From Cheilinus undulatus (taxonomy: Eukaryota > Chordata > Actinopteri > Labriformes > Labridae): a DNA stretch of 64,000 bases. The stretch covers positions 18,477,667 to 18,541,666 of the forward strand of contig NC_054884.1 of NCBI RefSeq assembly GCF_018320785.1, written 5' to 3'. Positions 50,601 through 60,952 of this stretch are shown piece after piece (position 1 is the first letter of the stretch; every line of letters begins with the position of its first letter). Position numbers and translations under genes: made by a program. The notes under the pieces were generated by a model, which searched no databases, was not told the DNA's origin, and saw only the letters and a list, made by a program, of their open reading frames with translations.

Positions 50601-51364
50601 TACTCCTGATTTAAAAAAAAGTTTATGATTTTACCACCTAATATTACATAAACAATAAATTAAATAGATATTCCACATTTATTTTTGTTAAATTAATATG
50701 TGACATTTAGAATTATCCTCAAACATCCTGGCTGCTCTGTTTAAAATACCAGCTCATTATGTTCTCAGTCATACAGAAGCATGTCACAATGTTATGTAAC
50801 TACTCAACAGGTACATCAGAAGCAGGAGCAGCAGGAGCAAATGCTTCACTTAAATCATTCATAGCATTTTCAGCAAATATGTGCATGCTTCTGTCATATA
50901 TTAGTTTAAGTAAAAAGATTAGAACTTGTTCAGTATAAATCTACTTCATCAATTATATTAAATGCCCTGACGGTGCCAGGATATAGAAATGTGACAATAC
51001 AGTCACTTGTTCTCCCAACAAGTTTTTAAAACAAAAAAAAGTAGAGTGTAATATTTGCTTGGACCCAATGTAGAGGTCTTCAGAATCATGGATTTATCAA
51101 TCATTCCACATCCTAAATAATGACTACTTAAGAAACGTTCCCCTTATTTCTGTGGAATTTTATTAAAAGTATTAACTATTAATAAAATTAACCTATGCAT
51201 AAGACATATATATCTTTAACATATGAAACAGATTCACCCACTGTCACGTATTTTATAATTTTAAAGGATTTGCATCTTAACAAAGATGTGAAAATAAAGG
51301 GTGACTTACCTGCAGGTAAAAGACTCAGGAGAGTCAACGTGCAGATCCACTTCCTTAAAGCCAT
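37589..51364 (-). CDS. Polyserase: six tandem trypsin-like domains in one gene (26 exons)
   Basis: Secreted or GPI-anchored multi-domain serine protease. Each domain is encoded by four exons; the 24 domain exons follow a signal exon (51310-51364) and a 21-nt exon (50168-50188). Every domain starts and ends in phase 1, so the units splice as one reading frame, and no signal peptide exon lies between units. Domains 1-5 carry His-Asp-Ser triads, the RIVGG activation site and Asp at the primary specificity pocket (trypsin-like). Domain 6 has none of the triad. Two single-base insertions (about 46879 and 42569) break the frame as given; without them the chain would be 1,752 residues. Closest mammalian idea by synteny is PRSS36 (polyserase-2), with TMPRSS9 and PRSS53 as alternatives. 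Confidence 0.82.
37841..40840 (-). other. Last polyserase intron (3.0 kb)
   Basis: It separates exon 3 and exon 4 of domain 6. I see AT-rich DNA and a sequence near 38974-39030 (GTGGTCCCCAACCTGGGG) like the start of a fish hAT-type repeat, with a weaker echo near 39541. No further element boundary is clear. Confidence 0.5.
41717..42844 (-). CDS. Polyserase domain 5 (unit 5), diverged and frameshifted
   Basis: Exons 42682-42844, 42315-42581, 42074-42219, 41717-41984. It is the most diverged of the five tandem units ([20 protein letters not shown] against [16 protein letters not shown]). It still has [14 protein letters not shown] and GDSGGP. Its second exon is 267 nt against 269: a 3-base in-frame loss plus one extra base near 42569 (CAGCTGG against CACTGG). 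The extra base makes a stop a few codons into the exon. The linker is shorter ([14 protein letters not shown]). Confidence 0.82.
43234..44405 (-). CDS. Polyserase domain 4 (unit 4), catalytic triad intact
   Basis: Exons 44243-44405, 43874-44142, 43633-43778, 43234-43543. The triad is complete, with [11 protein letters not shown] and ATIILHPSY as in unit 2 and the DDTATTAAP linker variant. All exon lengths equal those of units 1 and 3, so the frame is intact. Confidence 0.88.
44795..45966 (-). CDS. Polyserase domain 3 (unit 3), catalytic triad intact
   Basis: Exons 45804-45966, 45435-45703, 45194-45339, 44795-45104. The triad is complete ([19 protein letters not shown]) and the linker reads [19 protein letters not shown] as in unit 1. 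It differs from unit 1 at only a few positions in its exons (for example a Thr/Met change in the exon 2 stretch). Confidence 0.88.
46355..47527 (-). CDS. Polyserase domain 2 (unit 2), frameshifted
   Basis: Exons 47365-47527, 46996-47264, 46754-46900, 46355-46664. It carries [16 protein letters not shown] and GDSGGP. Exon 3 is 147 nt against 146 in the other four units, because an extra C sits near 46879 (GCGCTTTC against GCGTTTC). As given, translation shifts there and stops just inside the fourth exon, after about 515 residues. It is nearly identical to unit 4, which lacks the extra base, so assembly error is possible. Confidence 0.85.
47917..49088 (-). CDS. Polyserase domain 1 (unit 1), catalytic triad intact
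   Basis: Exons 48926-49088, 48557-48825, 48316-48461, 47917-48226. It has [19 protein letters not shown] (activation site), [10 protein letters not shown] (His), DNDIALLRL (Asp), and KDSCQ then GDSGGP (specificity Asp and catalytic Ser). The exon 3 to 4 junction uses a GC donor (CAG then GCATGA) because the intron opens at once on a stop. A Thr/Ser/Pro/Asp-rich linker ([19 protein letters not shown]) follows, likely O-glycosylated. It is nearly identical to unit 3. Confidence 0.88.
49089..51309 (-). other. Polyserase introns 1 and 2
   Basis: Two introns flank the 21-nt exon at 50168-50188. They hold AT-rich DNA with T runs near 49251 and 50476 and no element I can identify. Intron 2 lies between the end of the tandem array and the micro-exon. 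Confidence 0.55.
50168..50188 (-). CDS. Polyserase exon 2: 21-nt micro-exon
   Basis: It is flanked by an AG acceptor and a GTGAGT donor. It joins exon 1 and domain 1 in phase and encodes ETFAQLD, matching the short pre-activation segment of fish prostasin-type proteases. It is too short to see by itself; phase and position support it. Confidence 0.75.
51310..51364 (-). CDS. Polyserase exon 1: signal peptide
   Basis: ATG at 51362-51364 encodes [19 protein letters not shown] with a basic start and hydrophobic core, a standard secretion signal. It ends in phase 1 at a GTAAGT donor. An upstream in-frame start would add about 19 residues before the signal, but the signal makes this start the best choice. 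Exon 2 (50168-50188) adds ETFAQLD before the first domain. Confidence 0.85.
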
Positions 51365-51395
51365 CGTGTGACTGCATTCTTCTTTGCTGTGACTC

Positions 51396-51401
51396 TTTAT
51401 A
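51396..51401 (-). promoter_or_regulatory. TATA box of the polyserase gene
   Basis: The minus strand reads CATATAAAGAG about 32 bp before the start codon. A start 25-30 bp downstream of the box would leave a leader of only a few bases before ATG. This is a position-based inference. Confidence 0.5.
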
Positions 51402-53050
51402 TGCCTGCTTTGACCCGTCACCTGCCATGAGGTGTGTCCCTCCCATTACGTACCCCACAAAACATCAAATCAGTCAATGACAACAAAGAAACTATCAGGT
51501 CACTTCATATTAACAAAGCTAAGAGGCCAGTTTACAAACAAAAACCTCTTGAGGAGATGAATTGTTAAGTGGGTGATATGCTGAATCAGTTAAAATGAGA
51601 CAAAATAAAGAATGTGAAATGTTAACATTTTTCAGCATTATGTTATGCTGGATTAAAACTACTAAATAGCTCAAAGCAAGTCTCAAGTTTCTATCATTCA
51701 CTTTTTCTACATCCAAAACAGTAGAGGTTGACAAACCAGTCACATTTTTAGACTTTGAGAACCCCACTAAGACAGTGCAAACAACTCTAGATACTTATCC
51801 ATGGTTAAGAAACAGCCAGCAGTGGAACATTTTTGTTTGACAATTGTGACAAAGACATTTTTGTTAATTGTTTGTAGAACTCGTGTTTTTCAGCACCTTA
51901 GATACTGCGTATACTTATGAAGATAAAATGACTTCTGGTTACATCACCTCTGTCTTGCAAACTTGCTATCTTTCATAGAATCAGACAGAATATTCTACTC
52001 AGGCTTCTGATGACACATGGTCTTAAAAATATAAATATTTCTCTGCCCTTAATCAGATTAGGTGTGCTTTATCTTTAGTATCATGTCAGTTGTTGAATAA
52101 GCAATGTGTTTTTTCCATTGTGATGGCTGAGTAATGCAAAGATTATTCTAAAGTTACAGCCTAAGTCACTGGCATTATTCATGATTATTTAAAATAACTC
52201 CTGTACTTGTCTTTCAGCACGATTGCGAAACAAAAATGTCCACAAAAGGTGAGGGACTCAACAAGAACGATGAAATGCTCTTGCTGACGTGCTGATGGCA
52301 TGGCTCACCTAACAGGAAACAATACTGCACAGGTATATGTTCATGTTGTGGCTGCAACCTTTGCACCTTGTCTGTCACTACGTGTGTATTTATGAACTGT
52401 AAATGTGTATTTTGACAGAAAGGTGAGAAAATCTTTTCAGACGTTGTTGCATAACATTTCAAAACACGGGGGAATGTTGTTTGCTTTGTAATATTTTTAG
52501 CCCTTTATGTTCTCAGAGAAACTTGGATTAACTGAAAGCCCACAGAGTAATTATACAAGGATTTGATGAAGGCAAAAATCTTTTAAGATAAACTAAATGG
52601 AAAGACATTTTAATGAATCATATATATGACAACATTTTTTTAAATTTTATTGCTTGAAGTAGAAGAAACAAGAAAAAAGCACAAAGAGCCTCAGAATGCT
52701 GAATACTAGTAAACAAAAGGTTGCTCCTTTTATTATATCATAATGACTTTTGTTTTTCTTGTTGAGAATCAGAGTTGGATTTATGAACTGTCTAATGAGT
52801 CTTCAGTCTTCTTGTGCAATGGACTAGTGGTTTTAAGTGTCTACTCTGTAGACTGTGACTCATCTGAGGAAGTGATACTTTCTTTGCTTAGATGAGGTTT
52901 ATCATATAACTTGCTGGAGCTCACATTATTATTACAGATATAAATGAAGTGGAAACTGATTAAAATAATGTATTCTGGTTCTCTATTGAATACTCTTAAC
53001 CCAACCCTGTCCACTCTTCAAACTCAAGCTAACCAATCAGTTAAAGACTT

Positions 53051-54808
53051 ACCGGCCACTATATTAGGTACACCTAATACAAATATCTAATCTGATAACT
53101 ACATTGTAGCGACCAATGCATTTAGATATGTGGACATTATCAAGAAAAATGGTTCTCAACTGATGGGTTGGGACCCAAAAGTGGGGCATGAAGCTGCTTT
53201 CAGTGAGTTATGTATAACTCACTGAGTTATATATAACTCTGTTGCACTCTATAGAGCACTCTCTAGTGCAGAAGAGTGGCTGACCAACAGCAGCAGATGA
53301 CATGGCACCTCAAAACCATCACTGACTGTGGAAACTGAAAATACTGGACTTCAAGCACCTTGGATTCTGGGCCTCTCAGATCATAGTACCAGACTCTGGG
53401 ACCTTGATTTTAAAATGAAGTGCAAAATTAAGTTTATTCTGAAAACAGGATTTTGGACCACTGAACAACAGCCAGTTCTTTTCCCTTTGGCCCAGATGAG
53501 AAGCTTTTAACATTGTCTGTAGTTCAAGAGTGGCTAGACACTAGGATCACAACTCTTGTCCATTTCCTGGGCCCGTCTGTGTTGTGGCTCTTGATGAACT
53601 GACTCCAGCTTCTGTCCACTTCTTGTGAAGGTCCTCTAAGTTCTTGAATCTGGTTTGACAGTCTTCTGAAGGCTGAGCTCATCCCTGGTGATTGTGCACC
53701 TTTTTCTCTTCCAGTCAACTTTAAGTGAATATGCTTTGATACAGCATCTTAGAACAACCTGCCTTTTCAGCAATGACCTTCTGTGGCTTACCTTGTGAAG
53801 GGTTCAGTGATTGTCTTCTGATCAAGAGTCAAGTCAGCAGTCTTCCCTATGATTGCAGTTGTGTGCACTGAACCAGAGTGAGACATAACCTTGCAAAGCA
53901 GATGGATCCGCCTGTTTTTGTGTTTCTCACTGGCAAATCCATCTTGCAAAGCTCCCATCTGAACTGTTTGGGCCCAGTTAGAAAGTGACAGGACCAATCA
54001 GCGATGGGCAGTACTTTCGGATGCGGCAGAGTTGTGACATAAGCAAGCAGCAACAAGAGGCCAGTGCAATTATTGTGGAAGACATTAACGTGGATGCTGC
54101 TAAAGCGCCAGTTTTATCAGAACTTGATGACATTTCTTCATTAAAAAAGAACAAAGAACAGCAGTGAGTTGGTTTAAAAAAAAAAATCAACTAAAGTCAT
54201 GTAATAACATGACTACAGTCGCCATCCTCCATATTGGTGAACCTTGGTAGTGGCCATGTCACGCGTTTTGTTGCTCTGATTGGCCTGTAAAGATGTGATA
54301 GACAGAACGTTCATCCAGTCATCCTCCGAGTTTTTCTCAAAGGCTCTGCCCTTTCCCAAACGCAGTCTGTGGAAGGTTTTCCAGATGGATTCGTGAAAAA
54401 AATCCATCTGGCATGCCAGGTTAATCTTGTTCCATCTTAGGTCCCAACAGCAACATTTTTAATTACAAAAATTTAGGTTGTAATTCCTTAGAAAGGCCAG
54501 GATGGGTCCCCCTAAGGCTAGACAAGTTTAGTACCGCTGGTCAAGATGATCTGTGAATGTTGAACCAAGCATCAGAATTGAAAATAGAGCAGATTTTAGT
54601 GGCTTTGAATGCACCATCGTTGTTGGTCTGACTATTTTACATTTGCTGATCTACCATCTCTAGAGTTTACGAGGATGATCCAAAAAATTAGAAAATATCA
54701 ATCTTTCTTTCTCACTGTGATGCTCAGCTCTGATGCAGTTACTGACTGACTGATCAGATATTCATCTTAATGAGTAGATGAACAGATATACCTAATAAAG
54801 TGGTTGGT
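53051..54808. mobile_element. Outer MITE with nested insertions
   Basis: The left end ACCGGCCACTATATTAGG and the inverted right end ACCAACCACTTTATTAGG match apart from three bases. The internal edge near 54590-54720 reads as sequence I recall from this fish repeat. Between the ends lie an unrelated repeat (about 53160-53880) and MITE family A copy 2, so at least three layers are present. Confidence 0.62.
53886..54423 (-). mobile_element. MITE family A, copy 2
   Basis: On the minus strand it begins TAACCTGGCATGCCAGATGG and ends at GCAAGGTTA, the same boundaries as copy 1. It is similar along its length, including the frame with MSSSSDKTGALAASTL. It lacks a matching 9-bp duplication, so its edges may have been altered. 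Confidence 0.72.
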
Positions 54809-54939
54809 GAGTAGAAGTTTTCAGCAGCAAAATTGCTTAACTTCTCATAACCATTTATGGTAAATTCTGTGCTTTTTTATAACATGTTTTTGAAAGTATT
54901 TCCTAAACTAATAAATTGTTTTTATGTCATTACTGAAGG

Positions 54940-55035
54940 GGAATTTTCTGCGAGAAGGTGTCGGATGTAATGTGGAGGAGAATCTGGGACCTGACAGACA
55001 GGTACATCAGGAGATATAAAAAGACTAAGCAGTAA
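54940..55035 (+). pseudogene. Possible MADF-like C-terminal exon relic
   Basis: A short plus-strand frame reads FCEKVSDVMWRRIWDLTDRY, then IRRYKKTKQ and a stop. The pattern (Trp, a middle hydrophobic segment, RDRY-like, basic end) resembles the last part of a MADF DNA-binding domain, which occurs in Harbinger-type elements. The preceding bases look like an AG acceptor. It is very short and may be chance. Confidence 0.25.
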
Positions 55036-57161
55036 ATCCGCTGTACACTGAGTTTCTGTCTACAAATAGTTTTCCAGTGAACACATATTTAATTTTTCCA
55101 TCATGTTGTGTAATATTGTCTATGCTTTGTCTCTTGGCAGTCTGTAAATAAATTACAACACAAACAGTAAAGACGTCATTGTGGACCTTCTCCTAACATT
55201 TGACACATGCCTTACAGAACAAACGTGGCATTGTTTATTCTTAATATGTTAGTCATTACAACCTTGGTTTATTTCTAAAAAATACTGTAGGATAACACTT
55301 AAGAGTACCTATATATCTAAACTGTCAGCACTCTGACCCCCCGATAAAGAATAGCTCAAAGATATGTTATTCTGATGGCACTGAAATAATCATTGACAAA
55401 CTTGTACTTTAGAGGTCTAAACTAAGTATCTTTTCATAATTCTTGTTATGAACTGTTTAGAGAAATGCACTGCTTTTGTGAGAAGCTGCTTTGAGATAAG
55501 GTTATATGTAGCAGAGATAAATAGAAGAATAAACAACAATGTAAATGTTTGAGAGAAAATTAAAAATGAACAAAGGAGGAGCAAAAATCCCAGTTGGCTT
55601 TTGCTGTAAAGAAGTCTCTGCATTTTCTTTTAAAGATGCATTTGTTACCACTGCAAGTCAACCAGATATAAGATCGCAGACAAAAGCTGCTGAAACCTTT
55701 TACAAGGGCTGTAAGCCTTATTTTAGTTTAACTTGCTTGGTTTAACACCTCCAGTGTTAGCCAAAGATCTATAAGCACAACCAAAAGAATATTTCTGAAG
55801 TAGATGAGCTCACCACTGCAGGGAATAAAACTCACTTGAACCAGCCACAGAATTTGGCTTGGAACTTAATTATTTCTTCTACACATGTAAAGACTCCAGA
55901 ATTTGGGTCAAAGGGGACCGCTAAAATAGTTTCAGAGGCTTTTTATGTTGACTGATGCCTAAGCATTTTTAGATTTTTTTTTCCCTGTGTATGTGACAAG
56001 GTGGTAAATCTGCAAGCTGTTTGTACATTGTTTTAATTGTAATGAGCTTTCAGTAAACTCAGATAAAACCACAGCATGTACAAGTGAAAAGCACAAACTG
56101 GGATTAATTATAAAGCCATATAAACCATACCAGTAATGCCACGATTATTAATAATGAAGCCATACAAACCCCATGAAGAATGGCACTGGTAGAGTAATAA
56201 TGAAAGTATGGAAACCATTACCATACCAATTATGCCCCTGTGATTAATTATCAGATGGTTTGTTGACTGTTACCGTGCACTCTGATGTCATAGAGTTTGG
56301 TAACAGATTTAATGATTAACTCCTAACTTCTGACTAATGCCTGTGTAGGATGACATGGCAGCATGATATAACCAAAATGATTCATGTCTCAGAGGATTTG
56401 GAAAAACTTAGATGGAAATTAGATACTGAGCTAAATCTGTTACAAAGCATCTTTTCTTTTGTTGTGACCAATATTATTTGTACATTGTCCCGGTTAGACA
56501 CAATGCCAAAAAACTAATGTTAAGTAATTGATTTAGATATAAGTTGAAAACAAAGCTAAAGCATTTTTTAACAGCATAAAATAGAAAATTGAATTCATTT
56601 AATGAAGTATTTTATTTTTTCGTATTTGTGACTAAGTAAAGACGGTATCTTACTGTCATTTTCATTATCATTCAAATTGACTTATTTTAGGGCTGTAAGG
56701 ATTATTCAAGTTAATGGCGCTTAATCACAATTTTTTTTCACAATTATTGCATGATTTATTGTCCCTTTCAACTGACTTTGGTTAAACCATGTCAGTGTCT
56801 CCCTGCAGCCACAGTGATATAAAATAAGTCCACAACTGCCCCTTAAAGTTCCATTTCACTGTAGTGGACAAGTCAAAAGTAATCTGCACTTTGTGTGTCA
56901 AACATTTAGTCTTTGCTGTCTCATCATATTCTTTTTAGTCCATAACATGGCCCTTTTCCTGTGGTTAAGTTCATGTCATAATCTTCTATCTATATTAACA
57001 GGTGTGTACCGAAGTAGGTCAATTATCTTTAGTTTAAGAGAGTAGGCAAAACGAAAATGATACAAATAGAGTTTCAAATGCAAAATGCTGGAATTTTAAA
57101 ATGTGATCAAAAGGGTGTCATTAATCACAATTAATTTTTTTAATCCTTTGACAGCCTTATA

Positions 57162-57414
57162 GTGCCACATAATGTAATAACGCCGCATTATGTAAGCCAC
57201 TAACTGGTTAGGGTTAGGGCAAGGTAGTAGGGTGTACCCTGGAGCCCACCTTAAGTCTAGGGTTAAGGTTAGGTGTTTAGTCTAGAGCCCTGAAGGGGGG
57301 TTAGGTTTAGGCATAAGTCACTAAGCGGTTAGAGTTAGGGCAAGGTTGTTGGGTAGGGTATACCTTGGAGCCCACACTAAGTCCTATGTTTAGGATTATT
57401 ACATAATGTGGCGC
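57162..57414. mobile_element. 253-bp MITE with telomere-like interior
   Basis: The ends are GTGCCACATAATGTAATAA and GCGCCACATAATGTAATAA (inverted), 19 bases with one mismatch, with TA on both sides (57160-57161 and 57415-57416), so Tc1/mariner-type. The interior has several GGTTAGGGTTAGGGC-like stretches. They are short and imperfect, so they belong to the MITE and are not telomeric DNA. Confidence 0.82.
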
Positions 57415-58139
57415 TACAAGCCTTCCCTTGTTCTTTACCATTACTTGATCACTCAATCAGTCTATAAATGCAGTTGCAGTTGAGTCCCTTGGGCTCCAAA
57501 GGAAAAGGGCCATCCTGATCGTCATCAACACCAAGTTCAAGTCAGCATTGGTGATGAAGAGGTGTATTAGTGCCCACAACATGGCTAACTTGCACATCGG
57601 TGATGGCATCTTTGATACACTCAGGTTTTAGAATATCATATACTTCTATTCAGATGCCATCTTTTTTTTAGAGACATACTTTCTTATTTTAACCAGGCAA
57701 AGCCTCATTCTGTATGAGTTCAAACAGCATGGCTTTGCAGTAAATGGTGTGGCTACTAGACTGTAGGAGTATTAGTAACACCAGCTAGCTGATTCATCAC
57801 ACCTGGCAAGATATATTCGTCTTTATCTGTCCTGTGAAACACTCATATCAGTAGCACTCATGATAGTCATGATGTGAAACACATGCTGCTATTTTTATTC
57901 ACCTTTGTCTGGATTTTCATTATTACATAAAAGGATCTGTTTTTGCATCAATCTCAGCCTGTGAACTTTTTAAGGCTTTTTCAACCATATGAATCGGTGT
58001 GCAGGTATCTCCACTGCCCTTTTTTTATTCCCCTTTCAGTATTGACACACCCCAGGGTAATATTTGTTTTATGTCGCGAGTATTTACAGTTTCACAGCAT
58101 CAGTCTTTATGGAGAAAATGTGAAGGGATTTAGGGACTG

Positions 58140-59100
58140 AGGTGTTGTGATGGCAGTGTTCCTTGACCTAATAAAGAAATTTGACACTGTCGACAACGAT
58201 GTTCTCATTTCAAAGTTGTCTAAATTTAATTTCTCCAAGCTAGCTTTAAATGGGTTGGCTTCTTATTTCCACTTGAGAGAGCGATGTGTGAAGATTGCCT
58301 CAAAAAAGTCTTCTCCATGATAGAATAAAAAGGGTATACTCCAAGGCTCAAGACAGGGCCAACTGATTTTTAGCCTTTTTATTAATGATCGACCTGAAAG
58401 TTTTCTAGGGCTGGTTGTCAGCTCTATGCTGATGACACAGTTCTATATACTTCTGCAAAGACACCAAACGAGGCAACTATGAGATTATTATAATATATAA
58501 AAGAGGTTTGTAAGTGGCTTAATCAAAGACAGTCTCCATGTGCTTTTCTATTTAGACCTTTTAGGTGAACATAGTCCTAGATTCCAAACTTAAAAACAAC
58601 AAAAATTTTAAAAAGATCACAAACACACTAAAAAGAAATCTGAACTGCTGCAAACTAATAGGGCACAGTTGTGTTTGTATGCAAAGATTTTTTCACGTTT
58701 TTTTGTGATTTTTTTTGTGCCAGTGTGAAGCCAATCCTCCTTAAAAATGATTAGGCCTTTTGCATCTTTGTATAACCAAGTATTAAAAACAATGGATAAA
58801 ACCCAGGAGGTGGCACCACTATCACATACTGAAGCAGTATAATTTGCTCAGTTTTGATAATTGTATAAGATTTTTACTTGACATTGGTTTTAAAAGCCTC
58901 CAAAACTTAGCACCAGAAATTTTATGCAAACTTTTTATAGGAAAAACTAGTGGTAGGAACACCAGGACAGAGCTAGAAGTAACTTTTAGTAACTAATTTC
59001 CCATCGCAAGACCTCCCTGGGGCAGTCAGCTTTTTCTGTAAAAGGCTTTCTGTTGAATGCACTACCAACTGAAATGAACATAAGAAATAAAGACTTTTAA
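58140..59100 (+). pseudogene. Non-LTR reverse transcriptase relic
   Basis: Plus-strand frames read VFLDLIKKFDTVDNDVLISK (palm motif), LYADDTVLYTSAKTP (catalytic YADD box) and, later, a C-terminal GRNTRTELEV and LNALPTE-like stretch. Frames change and several stops occur, so it is long dead. It differs from the 32.6-34.6 kb LINE. Confidence 0.65.
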
Positions 59101-60952
59101 CAAAAGCTAAAACAAAATCATAGATGTAAGCATGATGAGGTGGGAGTGACAGTGACATCCCCTTGCCACAAAGTGAGAGTCCCGCAGCTCTGCTGCCTCA
59201 GAGCGATTTTTGAGGTGGAGAATTCTCCCCCTTCACAGTCCCTTGAAGCAGACTGCGTGGTGGTGGACCGTGGTGGTCCTGAGAACTACCTGTTAGGGCT
59301 GCTGGCTCCAGCATCGGCTTTACTGAAGCTGGAGCTCTCAGAGCCCAGGCAGTGCAGATGCAGGGGAGGATGGGAGTAGTCTCTGAATGGTAAAGTTGGT
59401 TAGAACAGTCTACGGTTATATAAAGTTTGTGGCGTAGAAACCTACATCACATAAGGCGCACTTCTTCAGAAAAGATTTTTCAAAGCAGATATCCATTTGA
59501 GCTAATTAAAAGCCATAAAATGCAGATTTTTATCAGCTAGGCGCAAATGTCAGAAATAACACCAGCATTTATGTGTTCTATCATAGTTCAGTCAGATACT
59601 TTAGTGTACAGCTGAAAAAAGTTGAAGTGCTTTAATGCATTTGGACTACATATCTTGTCATCTGTGTATGACTGCTTTCTGTTTGTCTGAAACTCTGTTT
59701 GTTGCTGCCATCTTGGCCAGGACACTCTTGAGATTTTTAATCTCAAGGAGGTTAAATAAAGGTTAAATAAATACTGTACATTTTTGTCCTAGAGTCTTTT
59801 ACTTTTTAAAAACTATTGTAATTGTCTGCAGGACAAGGGATGGAAACTAGCAATAGCTATAGTCTCTATTTGTGAAACATTAGTTAAGTATTGCTTGTTT
59901 TTAACAGGTTTAAGTTGTACTGCCATTTGCATTGTTCCTATCAAATAAACTTTTTTTTTAATTATACAAGACTGGCCTGCATAAGACCTGCCACCATTTG
60001 AATATATATTATGAGGCACAAAACACAATGACAGAACCCTGCACTATTGAACTACTTAAGATGTACATCAAGTAAGAATGGGAAAACAAAACCCACTTTA
60101 AAACATCAATAATTAGTGTCTTCAGTCCCCAAATGATTTTAGAGTGTTGTTAGTAGTGACACAGCACAGAAATAAAACATGCTCCTGTCCCAACTTTTTG
60201 GGAAAGCTTGCAGACATTAAATCTATCAGTGAGTATGTTTCTAAAAAAAAAACAGTAAGCTTGTCATTTTAACATTATCTTGTCTTTAAGTGATTTTCAG
60301 TTGAAAAGGATTGGTAAATCAATGTGTTCTGTTTTCATTCACATTTTACATAATGTCACAGCTTTTTGGAGATGGGTTTGTGATGTAATTTACAGTACAG
60401 CTTAAAGACATTAGGTCTTGAATTGAAAAAAATATATATATAATAGAAGACTTTGAGAAGGGGTTGTGTTCTTAGTCATTCATGCCCATGCATGCAGTGA
60501 AAGAGACCTGCAAATCAAATGACCAAAGTGCTGAGTTATGGAAAACTAGATTTCATCTGTATTCATTCCATTATACAATAACACTGAAAATTTAGCCCCA
60601 TCTACTGGTAAAACCTGGTAGTTGCATGCTGCTGCTGTGCTTTTCCTTACCATAGACTGTAACGTATTTGAACAGATTTATTTCTTTAGACTTTTTAATC
60701 ACAAGGCAAGAAGTAGTGTTCTTAAGTGTGTAATCAATACCAAAATCCACACTGACATAAAAAATACTACTTCTTCATCAGGTTTTGACAAAAATTCAAC
60801 TTATAGATCTTCAGAGGTGTATCCACAGTCCCTTTTTCATTAGAAAAGACTCAACAGTTGTAAACAATCCATGAAATCTACTTTTCACATCCAGTGTGGC
60901 AACAGTATAGAGGAAAGTAGGTGGGAAGGTGTTGAATCTCACAAGGAACTAT

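Larger units (their letters stand above)
51403..60952. other. Intergenic region between polyserase and vkorc1
   Basis: No complete gene is visible over 9.5 kb. It holds nested MITEs (53051-54808), a telomere-like MITE (57162-57414) and a LINE relic (58140-59100). The stretches 51403-53050, 55040-57150 and 59160-60950 show nothing I can name, apart from an AATAAA for vkorc1 (minus strand, plus 60677-60682). Confidence 0.6.

Noticed and set aside
51519-51767. 82-codon minus-strand frame near the polyserase start
   Set aside because: No recognisable family, no splice context and no promoter evidence; likely chance.
57180-57320. Interstitial telomere or chromosome fusion point
   Set aside because: The GGTTAGGG motifs are few, imperfect and enclosed by MITE ends with TA duplications.
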